Origin: Azoarcus sp.
GTDB taxonomy: Bacteria; Pseudomonadota; Gammaproteobacteria; Burkholderiales; Rhodocyclaceae
Direction: 5' to 3'
DNA length: 58,594 nucleotides
Assembly (NCBI GenBank): GCA_031277415.1
Contig: JAITMK010000022.1
Span: 1 to 58,594, forward strand
Under the pieces are notes generated by a model, which was not told the origin of the DNA, ran no database searches, and was given only the letters and a program-made list of their open reading frames with translations. The position numbers were made by a program, and so were the translations under genes. Below, in pieces: positions 9,057-22,545 of this stretch. The number at the start of each line of letters is the position of its first letter. The stretch's first letter is position 1.

Positions 9057-10766
9057 ATGCTCCGCAAGATTCTCGTTACCAACGCCCTGCCCTACGCCAA
9101 CGGCGACATCCATCTCGGCCACCTCGTCGGCTACATTCAGGCCGACATCTGGGTGCGCTTCCAGCGCATGCGCGGCCACACCGTGCACTACGTCTGCGCC
9201 GACGACACGCATGGAACGCCCATCATGCTGCGGGCGGAAAGCGAAGGCATTACCCCCGAGGATCTCATCAATCGCGTGCATGGCGAGCATCTGCGCGACT
9301 TCACCGACTTCGGTGTGATCTTCGACAACTACCACTCCACCCACAGCCCGGAAAACCGCGCCTACGCCGAAGACATCTACACCCACCTCAAGACGGCGAA
9401 CCTGATCGAAGCTCGCGCCATCGAGCAGTTCTACGACCCGATCAAGGAAATGTTCCTGCCCGACCGCTTCATCAAGGGCGAATGCCCCAAGTGCGGTGCC
9501 GAAGACCAATACGGCGACAACTGCGAGGTCTGCGGCGCGGCCTACGCGCCCACCGATCTGAAAAATCCCCGCTCCGCCGTTTCCGGCGCCACGCCTGAGC
9601 TGCGCACCTCGGAACACTACTTCTTCCGGTTGTCCGATCCACGCGCCGTTGCCTTTCTGCGCGAATGGACGACGAGCGAAACCCGCCCCGGCGTGCGTCG
9701 GCTTCAGCAGGAAGCCGCCAACAAGATGCGCGAATGGCTGGGCGCCGACGGCGACAACAAACTCTCCGACTGGGACATCTCGCGCGATGCGCCCTACTTC
9801 GGCTTTGAAATCCCGGACGCCCCCGGCAAATACTTCTACGTCTGGCTCGACGCCCCCATCGGCTATCTGGCGAGTTTCAAGAATCTCGCCGACAAAAGCG
9901 ACGGCATCGTTGCCGAAGACTACATCGACGCCCCAAAAGCCGCTGCCCTCGGCACCGAAATGGTGCACTTCATCGGCAAGGACATCCTCTACTTTCACGC
10001 CCTCTTCTGGCCCGCGATGCTGGAATTCGCGGGCTACCGCACGCCGAACCAGCTTTGCGTCAACGGCTTTCTCACCGTTGACGGCGCAAAGATGAGCAAA
10101 AGCCGTGGAACCTTCATCACCGCGCGCTCCTGGCTCGACCAAAAACTCGACCCCGAGGCGCTACGCTACTACTTCGCCAGCAAATCCAACGGCAGCATGG
10201 AAGACGTCGACCTCAACCTCGACGACATGATTGCCCGCGTCAACGCCGATCTCATCGGCAAATTCATCAATCTCGCCAGCCGTTCGGCCGGTTTCATCAA
10301 CAAGCGTTTCGACGGCAGGCTCGGCGCCATCGACAATGACGCCACACTGGCTTTTATCAGCGCCTGGAAAGAGAACAGCATCGCCGATGCTTTCGAGTCC
10401 CGCGACTATGGCCGGGCGTTGCGCGAAGTCATGCGGCTCGCCGACCTCGCCAACCAGTACGTCAACGACACAAAACCCTGGGAACTCGCCAAGCAGGAAG
10501 GGGCGGAAGAAGCACTGCACATCGCATGCAGCACCGCCCTCACGCTCTTCCGCGACCTCACCCGCTATCTCAAACCCGTGCTGCCCTCACTTGCCGAAAA
10601 GGTCGAACAGTTTCTCAACATCGACCCGCTCGACTGGCAGGGAGAATGGCAGCCGCTGCCCGCCGGTCATCGCATCGATCCCTACAACCATTTGATGACC
10701 CGCATCGAACGCACCCGGATCGACTCTCTGATCGAAGCCAACCGCGATACGCTCTCGAAAGGCTGA
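9057..10766 (+). CDS. metG: Methionyl-tRNA synthetase, short form
   Basis: MetG charges tRNA-Met for initiation and elongation. The class Ia signatures are clear: [19 protein letters not shown] (HIGH-type motif, residues 8-26), a knuckle with CPKC and CEVC at about residues 143-161, and [12 protein letters not shown] (KMSKS, about 343-354). The anticodon-binding helical domain ends near residue 555. The ATG at 9057 yields [13 protein letters not shown]; an upstream in-frame start at 9021 adds 12 unconserved residues. At 569 residues it lacks the about 110-residue C-terminal Trbp111/EMAP-like dimerisation and tRNA-binding domain found in E. coli and many betaproteobacterial enzymes. The next gene, convergent, starts four bases after the stop, so the domain is absent rather than frameshifted. 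Confidence 0.95.
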   Translation: MLRKILVTNALPYANGDIHLGHLVGYIQADIWVRFQRMRGHTVHYVCADDTHGTPIMLRAESEGITPEDLINRVHGEHLRDFTDFGVIFDNYHSTHSPENRAYAEDIYTHLKTANLIEARAIEQFYDPIKEMFLPDRFIKGECPKCGAEDQYGDNCEVCGAAYAPTDLKNPRSAVSGATPELRTSEHYFFRLSDPRAVAFLREWTTSETRPGVRRLQQEAANKMREWLGADGDNKLSDWDISRDAPYFGFEIPDAPGKYFYVWLDAPIGYLASFKNLADKSDGIVAEDYIDAPKAAALGTEMVHFIGKDILYFHALFWPAMLEFAGYRTPNQLCVNGFLTVDGAKMSKSRGTFITARSWLDQKLDPEALRYYFASKSNGSMEDVDLNLDDMIARVNADLIGKFINLASRSAGFINKRFDGRLGAIDNDATLAFISAWKENSIADAFESRDYGRALREVMRLADLANQYVNDTKPWELAKQEGAEEALHIACSTALTLFRDLTRYLKPVLPSLAEKVEQFLNIDPLDWQGEWQPLPAGHRIDPYNHLMTRIERTRIDSLIEANRDTLSKG

Positions 10767-10770
10767 AAAA

Positions 10771-11961
10771 TCAGAGGGACGGCGGTATCAGTTCAAACAG
10801 CTTTTCGACCGGTTGATCCTTGCCGTTGAGATGCAGATTGCCATTCTGAAGATGCGCGTCCACGCTCAGAGTATCTCCCTTTTCCACGAAGATACCGTCC
10901 TTGAGCATCCCATCCATCTGTTTATCGACCTGCTTTTTGGTTTCCTGCTCGATATCAACGTCGTTGTCCTCGCCTTCTTCGAGCGTATCATCGGCTATTG
11001 CTTCGGACACTTGCAAGCTCATGTGACGAATCGCCAGCGCGCGCGGCAGTTCCATTTTCAAATCGCCGGTTATGTTCCTCAACTGAGCATCGGGATCGGG
11101 ATTGGGATTACCATCGCCCACGTAGGCAATGCGAAAGCTTCCCGTCACCATGCCTTCCGGCCAGCGCCCACGCGCATCCTTGATGGTGATAGCCGGTTTG
11201 CGCTGCAACCATGGCGCAGCGGTCTGCCCCTGCTCTCCTATAATATCCATAATGGCTTGCCAGGGGTTATCGAGCACCTGGAAGATATCGATGTTTTCAA
11301 GCTGCACCGTCAGACTGAGATTCTCGATTGTCTCTTTCATCCCCCCTTCCATGGCGATTTTGCCGGCATCGAACTTCACTACTCCCGTATCCAGTAAATC
11401 ATCTTTCATGGATACATCGACTGTGGCACGGACGTTCTCCAATTCAATATTACGTACCACACCGTTATCGCTCATTCTCCGGAAACGAAACTTCTCTGCC
11501 TTTGGTAAAGTAATCTGCAAACTCAGCCCTCCCGTCCAACCGATTACGGTATCCAATTCAGGGAAGGACGGAGGGGCGCCATCAAAGAATTCATCGAGTT
11601 GCTCAATGCTGTCTTCCTTCAGTTGCGACAATTGCACCTCGGAATGAATGCGCACGGCGCCGAACAGAGCCGAAAAAGGGCCATGCCGGATACTGTGAAT
11701 GACGGGCACTGTCACCGTTTCCGTTTCCGAGGAATCTTCATCGGAATAGCTCTGGAAAGTCACATCGGTACGTGCCGTGGCCCCAAAAATGCCGCGCTGG
11801 TAATCGACGGTGCTTATCCTGAAGCCCTGACCGGACGCCCTGTCTACTCTCTCCCGGAACCTTTCTTCGATCTGGCTCCCGACCCAATAACTGCTGGCGT
11901 ACACTACTACCGTCAGCACGGCAATTACACCAACAATCTTTCCCGCTGCTCCGACTTTCAT
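10771..11961 (-). CDS. DUF945 family protein (YdgA-like)
   Basis: This 396-residue protein has one N-terminal membrane segment (residues 7-26, AAGKIVGVIAVLTVVVYASS), followed by YWVGSQIEERFRERVDR and an extended beta-rich periplasmic domain. The layout matches the DUF945/YdgA family of bacterial envelope proteins of unknown function. Residues 318-345 are very acidic (EEGEDNDVDIEQETKKQVDK), then VEKGDTLSVDAHLQNGNLHL near the end. It is convergent with metG, with the stop codons only a few bases apart, and lies downstream of galU on the same strand after a gap of about 165 bases. No specific role can be assigned. Confidence 0.8.
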   Translation of the reverse strand: MKVGAAGKIVGVIAVLTVVVYASSYWVGSQIEERFRERVDRASGQGFRISTVDYQRGIFGATARTDVTFQSYSDEDSSETETVTVPVIHSIRHGPFSALFGAVRIHSEVQLSQLKEDSIEQLDEFFDGAPPSFPELDTVIGWTGGLSLQITLPKAEKFRFRRMSDNGVVRNIELENVRATVDVSMKDDLLDTGVVKFDAGKIAMEGGMKETIENLSLTVQLENIDIFQVLDNPWQAIMDIIGEQGQTAAPWLQRKPAITIKDARGRWPEGMVTGSFRIAYVGDGNPNPDPDAQLRNITGDLKMELPRALAIRHMSLQVSEAIADDTLEEGEDNDVDIEQETKKQVDKQMDGMLKDGIFVEKGDTLSVDAHLQNGNLHLNGKDQPVEKLFELIPPSL

Positions 11962-12126
11962 GGACTTCGCCCCGTTTCAATCCACTTAAATTGTGGCTTT
12001 TGGATTTTGACACACCGCACGACCTTGCTACCACATGTTGTGTTTTTATCTTCAATTCATTTTCATATCTACAAGTATTACTTACCGCGCGGCCAGGAAC
12101 ACGCCCAGCGGTAGACATGAAAAAAA

Positions 12127-16213
<4,087 letters not shown>

Positions 16214-16244
16214 ACTTACCGCACCCTTTCCATTGTTGTCCCAC

Positions 16245-19200
16245 TCACGCCGCAGCCTGTTCAGCCATGCGCATCGCGGCCTCGATATCGACCTCCACCA
16301 CTCTCGATACACCCTGTTCCTGCATGGTGACCCCGATCAATTGATGCGCAGCCTCCATCGTAATCTTATTGTGGCTGATAAATATGAATTGCGTTTGCAG
16401 AGCCATATGTTTCACCATTTCGGCATAACGCCCGGTATTGGCATCATCCAGCGGCGCATCGACTTCATCGAGCATGCAGAACGGAGCCGGGTTGAGCTGG
16501 AACATGGCAAACACCAACGCAATTGCGGTCAAAGCCTTTTCTCCGCCGGACAGCAACTGGATGGAAGTGTTTTTCTTGCCGGGAGGTTGCGCCACGATCT
16601 GGATACCCGCATCGAGAATTTCCTCACCGGTCAACACCAACTCCGCCCGCCCGCCGCCAAAGAGTTGCGGAAACAGTCTGCCGAAATATTCATTGACCGT
16701 ATTGTATGTCGTTTGCAGCATTTCGCGCGTTTCCCTGTCGATGCTGCGAATGCCGTCTTCCAGATTTTCGATACCTGTAAGCAGGTCGTCGTTCTGGGCG
16801 TCCAGGTAAGACTTGCGTTCGGCTGCGGCGCGCAGTTCTTCGACTGCGGCAAGGTTGACCGCGCCCAAAGCGGCGATTTCCCGCCCGAGCCTTGCCGCAT
16901 CGCGCTGCAGGGCATTTTCACTGGGCGCAGCGGCCAACAGCGGCGCCAGCGCGGCTTCGTCGGCCCCAACCTCTGTCAGCCTTTCGTCGAATTGCGCAGC
17001 AGCCAGTTCTGCTGCCTGTGCTTCCAACCGCAGATCGGCCACGCGTGCGCGAAGCGGCGCCGCATTGTGTTCGGTGGAAAGACGCTGTTCTTCGATTCCG
17101 CGCAGAATACCCACCGCCTGTTCAAGCTCATCGCGCCGTCCGCCCAGGGCAGCTTCCCGGCTGCCGCGTACATCGAGCGCCGTTTGCAACGCTTCACGGC
17201 AGTTGTTGTCGTCCGTGGCTTCAATTTGCGATTTGCAATCCTTGTGTTCACCAGCGATTCTTTCGAGTTGCTCACCGGCCAGTTGCAGATTGCGCACATT
17301 GTCTTCGAGTTTGCCCGCGCACTCGCGCTCTGAAAACCGGGCTTCCTGAAGTTCGCGTGCAAGCGATTGTTCCAGCGCGCGCAATTCGCGCAGGGCGTTA
17401 TCACGATCACGCAGGGCATCGATGGCGGCATCGAGCTGCGCGCGTTGCAGCCCGGCCAGTTCAGCAGCGCGAGCCTGTTCGAGTTCGGATTGCGCATGGC
17501 GCTCGCGTTCGCCTTCTTCCTGGCGCAGCAATTCGTTGAGATCGTTTTCGATCCGGGCGCGTTGTTCCTTTGCGCGGCTCAACGCCTGGGTGAGTTTGAG
17601 CGTTTCTACCTCCCCGGCGTGGAGATCCCCCTGCGCAGCCTGGTTTTCACTTCGCAATGCGTCGATGCGGGATTGCGTATCGGAAGCGGCGGCTTCCGCA
17701 TCACGCAGTGCCTGTTGCGCGCAAAGCAATTCGTCTTCGAGCACCCGCAGGCGTTGCTCAAGCGCATCGATTTCGCGCTGCCGTTCAATGAGCCCATGTG
17801 TACGGCTGTCCGGGACAAAATGCGCCAGCATCCCGCGGCTCAACACCTGCCCACGCGGGTTGACCAGGCACACGCCGGGAGGCAGCGCAGCGCGGCGGGG
17901 AAGCCATTCGTCAAGCCGCTCGACCGCAAACCAGCCGCGCAGCCAGTCGGCAAACAGGGCACCTTGCGCGGCATCCTCCGTGAGCACCATATCACTCAAG
18001 GCCATTGCACCGGGCAGCGCAAGGGGCGCCTCATCCGGCGCAACGTCACCGAAACCCAGCGCCAATGCATCCGGCGGAGGATCATCCAGGAGAGCCGCAA
18101 CAAGCGCACTGCCTTCTTCCGTCAACCGCGCTGCCAGGCGTTCGCGTAACACGGCTTCTACCGCCGTCTCCCAGCCCGGTTCGACTTTCATTGAACGCCA
18201 CAGCGGCAACAAATCTCCATGCCCGTGGCGGACGAGCCAATCATCGAGTTCGCCCTGCCCGGCAACCTGCGACTGAAGCTGCATCAGCGCGTTGTATCGC
18301 GCGCGCGATTCGGTAAGGCTGCGCTGCGCCGCGTTCACGGCTTCGAGCGCCCCCCGAAGCGCCTCCCGAAGCGCAGGCTGGCGCGCCTGTGCCTCGGCCA
18401 GTTCCTGTTGCAAGGTTTCACAACGCTCACGCAACGTTTCGAGTCGCGCCTCGCTCTCGGCGACCAGTGCCGGATCAGGCATTTCAATCGCGCCGCATTC
18501 GCCGTCAAGCTTCACTCGGCGCAGGGAAAGCGCATCGAGCGAGCGGGCGGCATGAACACGATTGGCTTCTTCCACCCGCAACTGCTGTTCGACTGCCGCC
18601 AGTTCGCGCCGCACCGATGTTACGGTGGCATCGGCGTCGCGCCAGGCGGTTTCGAGATCCGGCAGCCGGTCTAAAACTTCCTGATGCCGGGCCTCGGCTT
18701 GTTCGGCACGCTGAGCAGCATTCTCGGCCAGGTCTTCCCAGCGCGCACGTTCGGTTTCCGACGCCTCGCACCGGGCGCGCCAGTGTTCACGGTCGGAATC
18801 GAGTTGCCCGAGACGGGTCTCCAGTCTTTGCCGGGTTTCGCCGAGGTGTTGCAATTCGGCTTCGAGCCTGGAGACTTCCGCGCTGGCAGTGAAAAAATCG
18901 CTCTGCGCGAGATGAACGGATTCGGACGCGGCCAGATGCCCGGTTCTCGCCTCTTCAAGTTCGCTTTCCAGTTCTTGCAGACGGGCATTGTCGGCGTCGA
19001 TGCGGACAGTGCTCTCACGCAATTCCTCCGCCACGCGCTCAAGCGCGGCGCGCGCTTCATTACGCTTGATGAGCCAGAGCAGTTGTTGACGTGCGCGCAA
19101 AGCGGCATCGAACGCCTGATAACGCTCCGCGATAGCGGCCTGGTCTTCAAGATGACTGATGCGCTCCCCCAGTTCGAGACGGATATCGTCGAGACGAACA

Positions 19201-19772
19201 AGGTTGTCACGCGCATCGGCAAGCCTGCCTTCGGTTTCGCGCCGCCGTTCCCGGTAGCGCGTAACCCCGGCAGCTTCTTCGAGAAAGCCGCGGATTTCCT
19301 CCGGGCGAGCCTCGATGATGCGCGAGATCATGCCCTGCTCGATGATCGCGTAAGCGCGGGGCCCCAGCCCCGTGCCGAGGAACAGGTCGATCACATCACG
19401 GCGGCGCACATGGAGGCTATTGATGTAATAGGAGGACTCGCCGCTGCGTTCCAGAACACGGCGTACAGCGATTTCGGCATAGTGCGCCCATTGCCCTCCG
19501 GCGCGGCTGTCGGTATTGTCGAAAACCAGTTCCACACTGGCGCGTGACACCGGCTTGCGGGTTGTGGAACCGTTGAAAATGACATCCTGCATGGATTCGC
19601 CACGCAACGCCGAGGCGCGGGTCTCTCCCAGCACCCATCGCACCGCATCGATGATGTTCGACTTGCCACAGCCGTTTGGCCCCACCACGCCGACCAGATT
19701 CCCTGGAACGAGTACCGTGGTCGGGTCGACAAAAGTCTTGAAACCGGCGAGTTTGAGCTTGGACAGACGCAA
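16245..19772 (-). CDS. smc: Chromosome partition protein Smc
   Basis: Smc is the condensin ATPase that organises and segregates the chromosome. Residues 1-165 form the N-terminal ATPase lobe (MRLSKLKLAGFKTFVDPT; Walker A GPNGCGKSNIIDAVRWVLGE at about 32-51). Two long coiled coils, about 170-500 and 650-990, flank a hinge at about 505-640. The C-terminal lobe has the ABC signature LLSGGEKALTAIALVFAM and Walker B CMLDEVDAPLDD. Length (1175) is standard. It heads the smc-zipA-ligA-galU run, linking segregation, division and ligation genes. Its plus-strand overlap consists only of shadow frames. Confidence 0.97.
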   Translation of the reverse strand: MRLSKLKLAGFKTFVDPTTVLVPGNLVGVVGPNGCGKSNIIDAVRWVLGETRASALRGESMQDVIFNGSTTRKPVSRASVELVFDNTDSRAGGQWAHYAEIAVRRVLERSGESSYYINSLHVRRRDVIDLFLGTGLGPRAYAIIEQGMISRIIEARPEEIRGFLEEAAGVTRYRERRRETEGRLADARDNLVRLDDIRLELGERISHLEDQAAIAERYQAFDAALRARQQLLWLIKRNEARAALERVAEELRESTVRIDADNARLQELESELEEARTGHLAASESVHLAQSDFFTASAEVSRLEAELQHLGETRQRLETRLGQLDSDREHWRARCEASETERARWEDLAENAAQRAEQAEARHQEVLDRLPDLETAWRDADATVTSVRRELAAVEQQLRVEEANRVHAARSLDALSLRRVKLDGECGAIEMPDPALVAESEARLETLRERCETLQQELAEAQARQPALREALRGALEAVNAAQRSLTESRARYNALMQLQSQVAGQGELDDWLVRHGHGDLLPLWRSMKVEPGWETAVEAVLRERLAARLTEEGSALVAALLDDPPPDALALGFGDVAPDEAPLALPGAMALSDMVLTEDAAQGALFADWLRGWFAVERLDEWLPRRAALPPGVCLVNPRGQVLSRGMLAHFVPDSRTHGLIERQREIDALEQRLRVLEDELLCAQQALRDAEAAASDTQSRIDALRSENQAAQGDLHAGEVETLKLTQALSRAKEQRARIENDLNELLRQEEGERERHAQSELEQARAAELAGLQRAQLDAAIDALRDRDNALRELRALEQSLARELQEARFSERECAGKLEDNVRNLQLAGEQLERIAGEHKDCKSQIEATDDNNCREALQTALDVRGSREAALGGRRDELEQAVGILRGIEEQRLSTEHNAAPLRARVADLRLEAQAAELAAAQFDERLTEVGADEAALAPLLAAAPSENALQRDAARLGREIAALGAVNLAAVEELRAAAERKSYLDAQNDDLLTGIENLEDGIRSIDRETREMLQTTYNTVNEYFGRLFPQLFGGGRAELVLTGEEILDAGIQIVAQPPGKKNTSIQLLSGGEKALTAIALVFAMFQLNPAPFCMLDEVDAPLDDANTGRYAEMVKHMALQTQFIFISHNKITMEAAHQLIGVTMQEQGVSRVVEVDIEAAMRMAEQAAA

Positions 19773-19997
19773 GGTTGGACGAATCAGGCGATGAAACGGC
19801 GGCTAAATCAGAAGCGGCGGGTACCGCCCTCAAAGTGGCGAATGATACCACCCGCTCCCGCAAAATCCTGGATGCCTGTACATCGGTTCATCGAGAGGAA
19901 CGTTGATTCATTCCCGGATGCCCTTCTCTTTCCGTTCACACATGTTCAGTGCGGACGGGCTGAACAGCGAATTGCGTGAATGAATGTGCAACATCTC

Positions 19998-20016
19998 GGG
20001 CGACCACAGGTCGCCC
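19998..20016. repeat. Hairpin GGGCGACC/GGTCGCCC downstream of the L,D-transpeptidase
   Basis: A perfect 8-bp stem (GGGCGACC and GGTCGCCC) with loop ACA lies just after the stop of the minus-strand transpeptidase gene. A related hairpin occurs at 39744-39764. It has no T-run, so it is better described as an interspersed hairpin that may slow transcription than as a classical terminator. Confidence 0.6.
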
Positions 20017-20030
20017 CTGCTCAATGCGGT

Positions 20031-20837
20031 TTACGGGTCAAATTTGTAATTACCATTTTTCGTGACATTTACCGTGAGCGTCTTTTTTGTTTTGACAAAT
20101 TCATCGTGTCCCTTCTTGATATTTTGCCAAAATGCGATCTTTTCAGGCTCTTTGTTATAAACGGCCGTGTATTTTTCCATGTTCTCCTGCGTCATCCGGA
20201 ATGGAAAAATATAAACGGGAATCGCTTTTTGCCCGCTGCTGCGCGCGTAAACCGCGTAAAGATAGATTTCCTCGATTACGGCATCAGTCATGGGTAAACA
20301 ACCGATCGTCACGCAGGAGCCGTGAATAAAAATATCGCCTCCCGGATCGACGGCACGTATATTTCGCCTGTCCGCAGCATTGGGATAATTGATGCCGAGC
20401 GAGAGATGATAGCTACTCACCGGATTGAAGCGGTCAATCCGGTAAAAACCTTCCGGCACCTGCCCATCTCCCTTACTCCTCTTGGGACCGAGATTTCCGG
20501 AAGAGGCACAGACAGGGTAGGACGCCAGTTTTTTGTAATTTGCCGTATCCGACGCCTTTGCGTAGATATCCAGGACGGCTTCGGATTTATAGGCAACGAT
20601 GAGAATATTGAGATCAGTGCTTTTCAGCCCATGCGCGCCGAGATGGCGTTCGAGCGCATCCGCCCGAAGAAGGAGTGCTTCTCTTACCCGGCTATATTGT
20701 TTCTGTTGCCTCAGAAAATCCGTCTCTGTGTTTCGCCCGGCATGCGCCGACACCGGCAGCATAGTCATCAAAGAACCCGCCACAAGCAAAGTCGAAAAAA
20801 CATAAACGGCGCGCGCCAAAATCATTGTGTGTATCAT
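20031..20837 (-). CDS. L,D-transpeptidase family protein (YafK-like)
   Basis: This 268-residue exported protein of the YkuD/L,D-transpeptidase superfamily resembles the YafK branch; such enzymes form or modify peptidoglycan cross-links or lipoprotein links. Residues 1-33 form a signal peptide (VYVFSTLLVAGSLMTMLP, predicted cleavage after AHA). The YkuD core holds YPVCASSGNLGPKRSKGDGQ, PEGFYRIDRFNP, and the catalytic block IFIHGSCVTIGCLPMTD (about residues 166-182), with His and the nucleophile Cys in the expected order. The remaining C-terminal region (PFRMTQENMEKYTAVY) is typical of YafK relatives. It stands alone after smc, and a hairpin follows its stop. Confidence 0.88.
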   Translation of the reverse strand: MIHTMILARAVYVFSTLLVAGSLMTMLPVSAHAGRNTETDFLRQQKQYSRVREALLLRADALERHLGAHGLKSTDLNILIVAYKSEAVLDIYAKASDTANYKKLASYPVCASSGNLGPKRSKGDGQVPEGFYRIDRFNPVSSYHLSLGINYPNAADRRNIRAVDPGGDIFIHGSCVTIGCLPMTDAVIEEIYLYAVYARSSGQKAIPVYIFPFRMTQENMEKYTAVYNKEPEKIAFWQNIKKGHDEFVKTKKTLTVNVTKNGNYKFDP

Positions 20838-21281
20838 TTTTCCAACGGCTTTACTCCGTGCTTGCCATTCTCATTTTCCGCCCCCTATACTACATCCGGT
20901 GTTTAGCACATAGTGAAATTATTCACGGTTCAGTACAGAATATCACAGTGGTTATCCACATTAGCTCCAGTTAAGACAGCGACGTTGATGAGTGTCATTT
21001 TTTTTGGATATTTTGCTTGCCTGTTCATGCTAACTTGTTGATAAAAATATTTTTTTGATCATTTTTTATCCAAAATGGATTATGCTAGAGGCATTTTATT
21101 GGTCACGGGTAGCCCCCGGAGATATTGTGGATAACCGCATGTCGTTAAATATTCCTATTGTATAGCGTATGATGCTTGTACTATACTTTGAATCACTCGG
21201 ACATCCGCATGGAAGCCGACAGACCGCAACATCAACAAAAGGACGCACTTCTTCCGTAACCCTGCAACAAAGGACGAAAAC
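20838..21281. promoter_or_regulatory. AT-rich gap with DnaA boxes (candidate origin or DnaA-controlled site)
   Basis: This 444-bp gene-free stretch is strongly AT-rich, with runs such as AAAAATATTTTTTTGATC around 21045-21070. It contains two exact DnaA boxes, TTATCCACA at 20952-20960 and its reverse complement TGTGGATAA at 21126-21134, plus a one-mismatch box TTATTCACG at 20919-20927. No other exact box was noticed in the window. It lies between the divergent L,D-transpeptidase and XRE genes, at the point where gene orientation changes from mostly minus to mostly plus. Whether it is an origin, a DnaA titration site or just a DnaA-regulated promoter is undecided. Confidence 0.5.
21158..21187 (+). 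promoter_or_regulatory. Putative sigma-70 promoter of the XRE gene
   Basis: TTGTAT (21158-21163) and TATACT (21182-21187) are separated by 18 bases, about 95 bases before the start of the small regulator gene. The match to the sigma-70 consensus is good; use is inferred. Confidence 0.5.
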
Positions 21282-21590
21282 ATGAAAGCCACAGAACAGC
21301 CCATTGACGTGCGTGAAATCCGCCGCAAGCTTGGTCTCAACCAGTCGCAATTCTGGTCAAAGATCGGTGTCACTCAAAGCGGTGGGTCACGCTATGAAAG
21401 CGGGCGCAACATTCCCCGCCCCGTTCAAGCTCTCCTGCGCCTGGTGCATATCGAGCAGATCGATATTACCAAAGTCAAGAAAGACGACTTCGATGTCGCG
21501 GAGTACCTCAAGGCCACCAACCCCGAAATGTACAAAAACCTGAAGAAAGAGGCTCGCGCCTCGAATTCAAAGAAGAAAAAGGCTGCCTGA
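21282..21590 (+). CDS. Small XRE-type helix-turn-helix protein
   Basis: This 102-residue DNA-binding protein has a Cro/CI-type helix-turn-helix in residues 9-50: VREIRRKLGLNQSQFWSKIG, then VTQSGGSRYESGRNIPRPVQ. Residues 50-85 form a second helical segment with IEQIDITKVKKDDFDVAEYL. The tail is very basic (KKEARASNSKKKKAA), suggesting non-specific DNA contacts. An ATG preceded by CAAAGGACGAAAAC supplies an acceptable ribosome-binding site. It stands alone next to the DnaA-box gap and is followed by a GC hairpin. Its targets cannot be predicted; autoregulation through the upstream gap is plausible. Confidence 0.8.
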   Translation: MKATEQPIDVREIRRKLGLNQSQFWSKIGVTQSGGSRYESGRNIPRPVQALLRLVHIEQIDITKVKKDDFDVAEYLKATNPEMYKNLKKEARASNSKKKKAA

Positions 21591-21605
21591 ATACATTTTG
21601 AGCGA

Positions 21606-21625
21606 CCCCGGCTTCAATGCCGGGG
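21606..21625 (+). terminator. GC hairpin after the XRE gene
   Basis: A perfect 7-bp stem CCCCGGC/GCCGGGG has the loop TTCAAT and lies 15 bases after the XRE stop. Only a weak T-rich tail (TAACTT) follows, so termination efficiency is uncertain. Confidence 0.5.
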
Positions 21626-21679
21626 TAACTTGAGGTAGAACGGCAAGCCGGTTTCGTAAGCGGAATTTGTAGGGATCAG

Positions 21680-22507
21680 TCACGGGTTGATGCGAACCAT
21701 CACCCCGTGATTGGTGGTCTTTGTCGCAATTCTGTCAAACTCATCCGCCGACAAAGGACTGATACGCAAGCCATCAGGCTGCTGTGAAGGTCGGGCAATG
21801 CCATAAAGCAATACGCCCTGAACTGTCGCTCCTGCCAGCACATTGAGCCAGGCATCGAGTTCTTCATCATCCGGCGGCAGCCCATCCCAACGAAAAACAC
21901 AAGTCTGCACCCAGGTCGGGCACAGTGCCGCGCACAGCCTGAGATTGCGGGAAATCGTCCCGGGAGCCAACCTGACTCCGTTGATCCGCTCGATAGCGTT
22001 CGCCCTGCCCGCGTCGACCTTGAACCAGACCTCGCCGCCTACCTGCCCCAATCGGCGGATACCTTCCCGCACACGAGCCTGACCCATCAGACTGCCATTG
22101 GTAATCAGGCGCAAGGCCACTGACGGACCAAGACCAAATTCAGCGTGCAGGCGGACCACAGTTGCCACGGCATCGGCAAATTCCAGTGCGCTGGTGGGTT
22201 CGCCGTTGCCCGAAAAAGCAATATCCCGAACTGATCGCGCACCCTCGGGCGCGTTATGAATCAGCCAATCACCCTGACACAAGGCCACAAGAAAAGCGCG
22301 CAACTCGGATTCAAGCCTCGTGAGGTCGATTTTTGGCGCCTTGCCCCGTATCAGCCCAGGCACCTGGCAATAAACACATTGCCAATTGCAGGCATTGTTC
22401 GGATTGAGGTTGATCCCTACCGACACTCCGCCCGCACGGCGGGAAAGCACCGGATAAACATACGTAAACCCTTCCAGAGCACGGCTGTGATCGGAGACAG
22501 TCAGCAT
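21680..22507 (-). CDS. Radical SAM domain protein
   Basis: This 275-residue protein has a radical SAM CxxxCxxC motif at Cys40, Cys44 and Cys47 (NACNWQCVYCQVPG), which would ligate a [4Fe-4S] cluster and S-adenosylmethionine. Further core blocks are DIAFSGNGEPTSALEFADAV (about 120-139, the GGE-like strand) and LRLITNGSLMGQARVREGIR. The ATG at 22507 is preceded by GAGAGGGG; an in-frame GTG at 22543 lies three bases after the hom stop. It is downstream of hom and alaA on the same strand, the place often occupied by thrC in this lineage. Substrate unknown; it resembles single-domain radical SAM proteins of uncertain function. Confidence 0.82.
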   Translation of the reverse strand: MLTVSDHSRALEGFTYVYPVLSRRAGGVSVGINLNPNNACNWQCVYCQVPGLIRGKAPKIDLTRLESELRAFLVALCQGDWLIHNAPEGARSVRDIAFSGNGEPTSALEFADAVATVVRLHAEFGLGPSVALRLITNGSLMGQARVREGIRRLGQVGGEVWFKVDAGRANAIERINGVRLAPGTISRNLRLCAALCPTWVQTCVFRWDGLPPDDEELDAWLNVLAGATVQGVLLYGIARPSQQPDGLRISPLSADEFDRIATKTTNHGVMVRINP

Positions 22508-22545
22508 TTCAGCCCCTCTCGTTACCGCCTCACCCGCCGTCACGC

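Noticed and set aside
8970-10142. Long minus-strand open frame of 390 codons antisense to metG
   Set aside because: It is a shadow of the GC-rich metG coding sequence; composition is Val/Gly/Ala/Glu-heavy with no domain, and metG motifs are unmistakable on the other strand.
20838-21281. Confident annotation of this gap as oriC
   Set aside because: dnaA, dnaN, gidA or rnpA are not adjacent and only two exact boxes are present; kept as a candidate and finding only.
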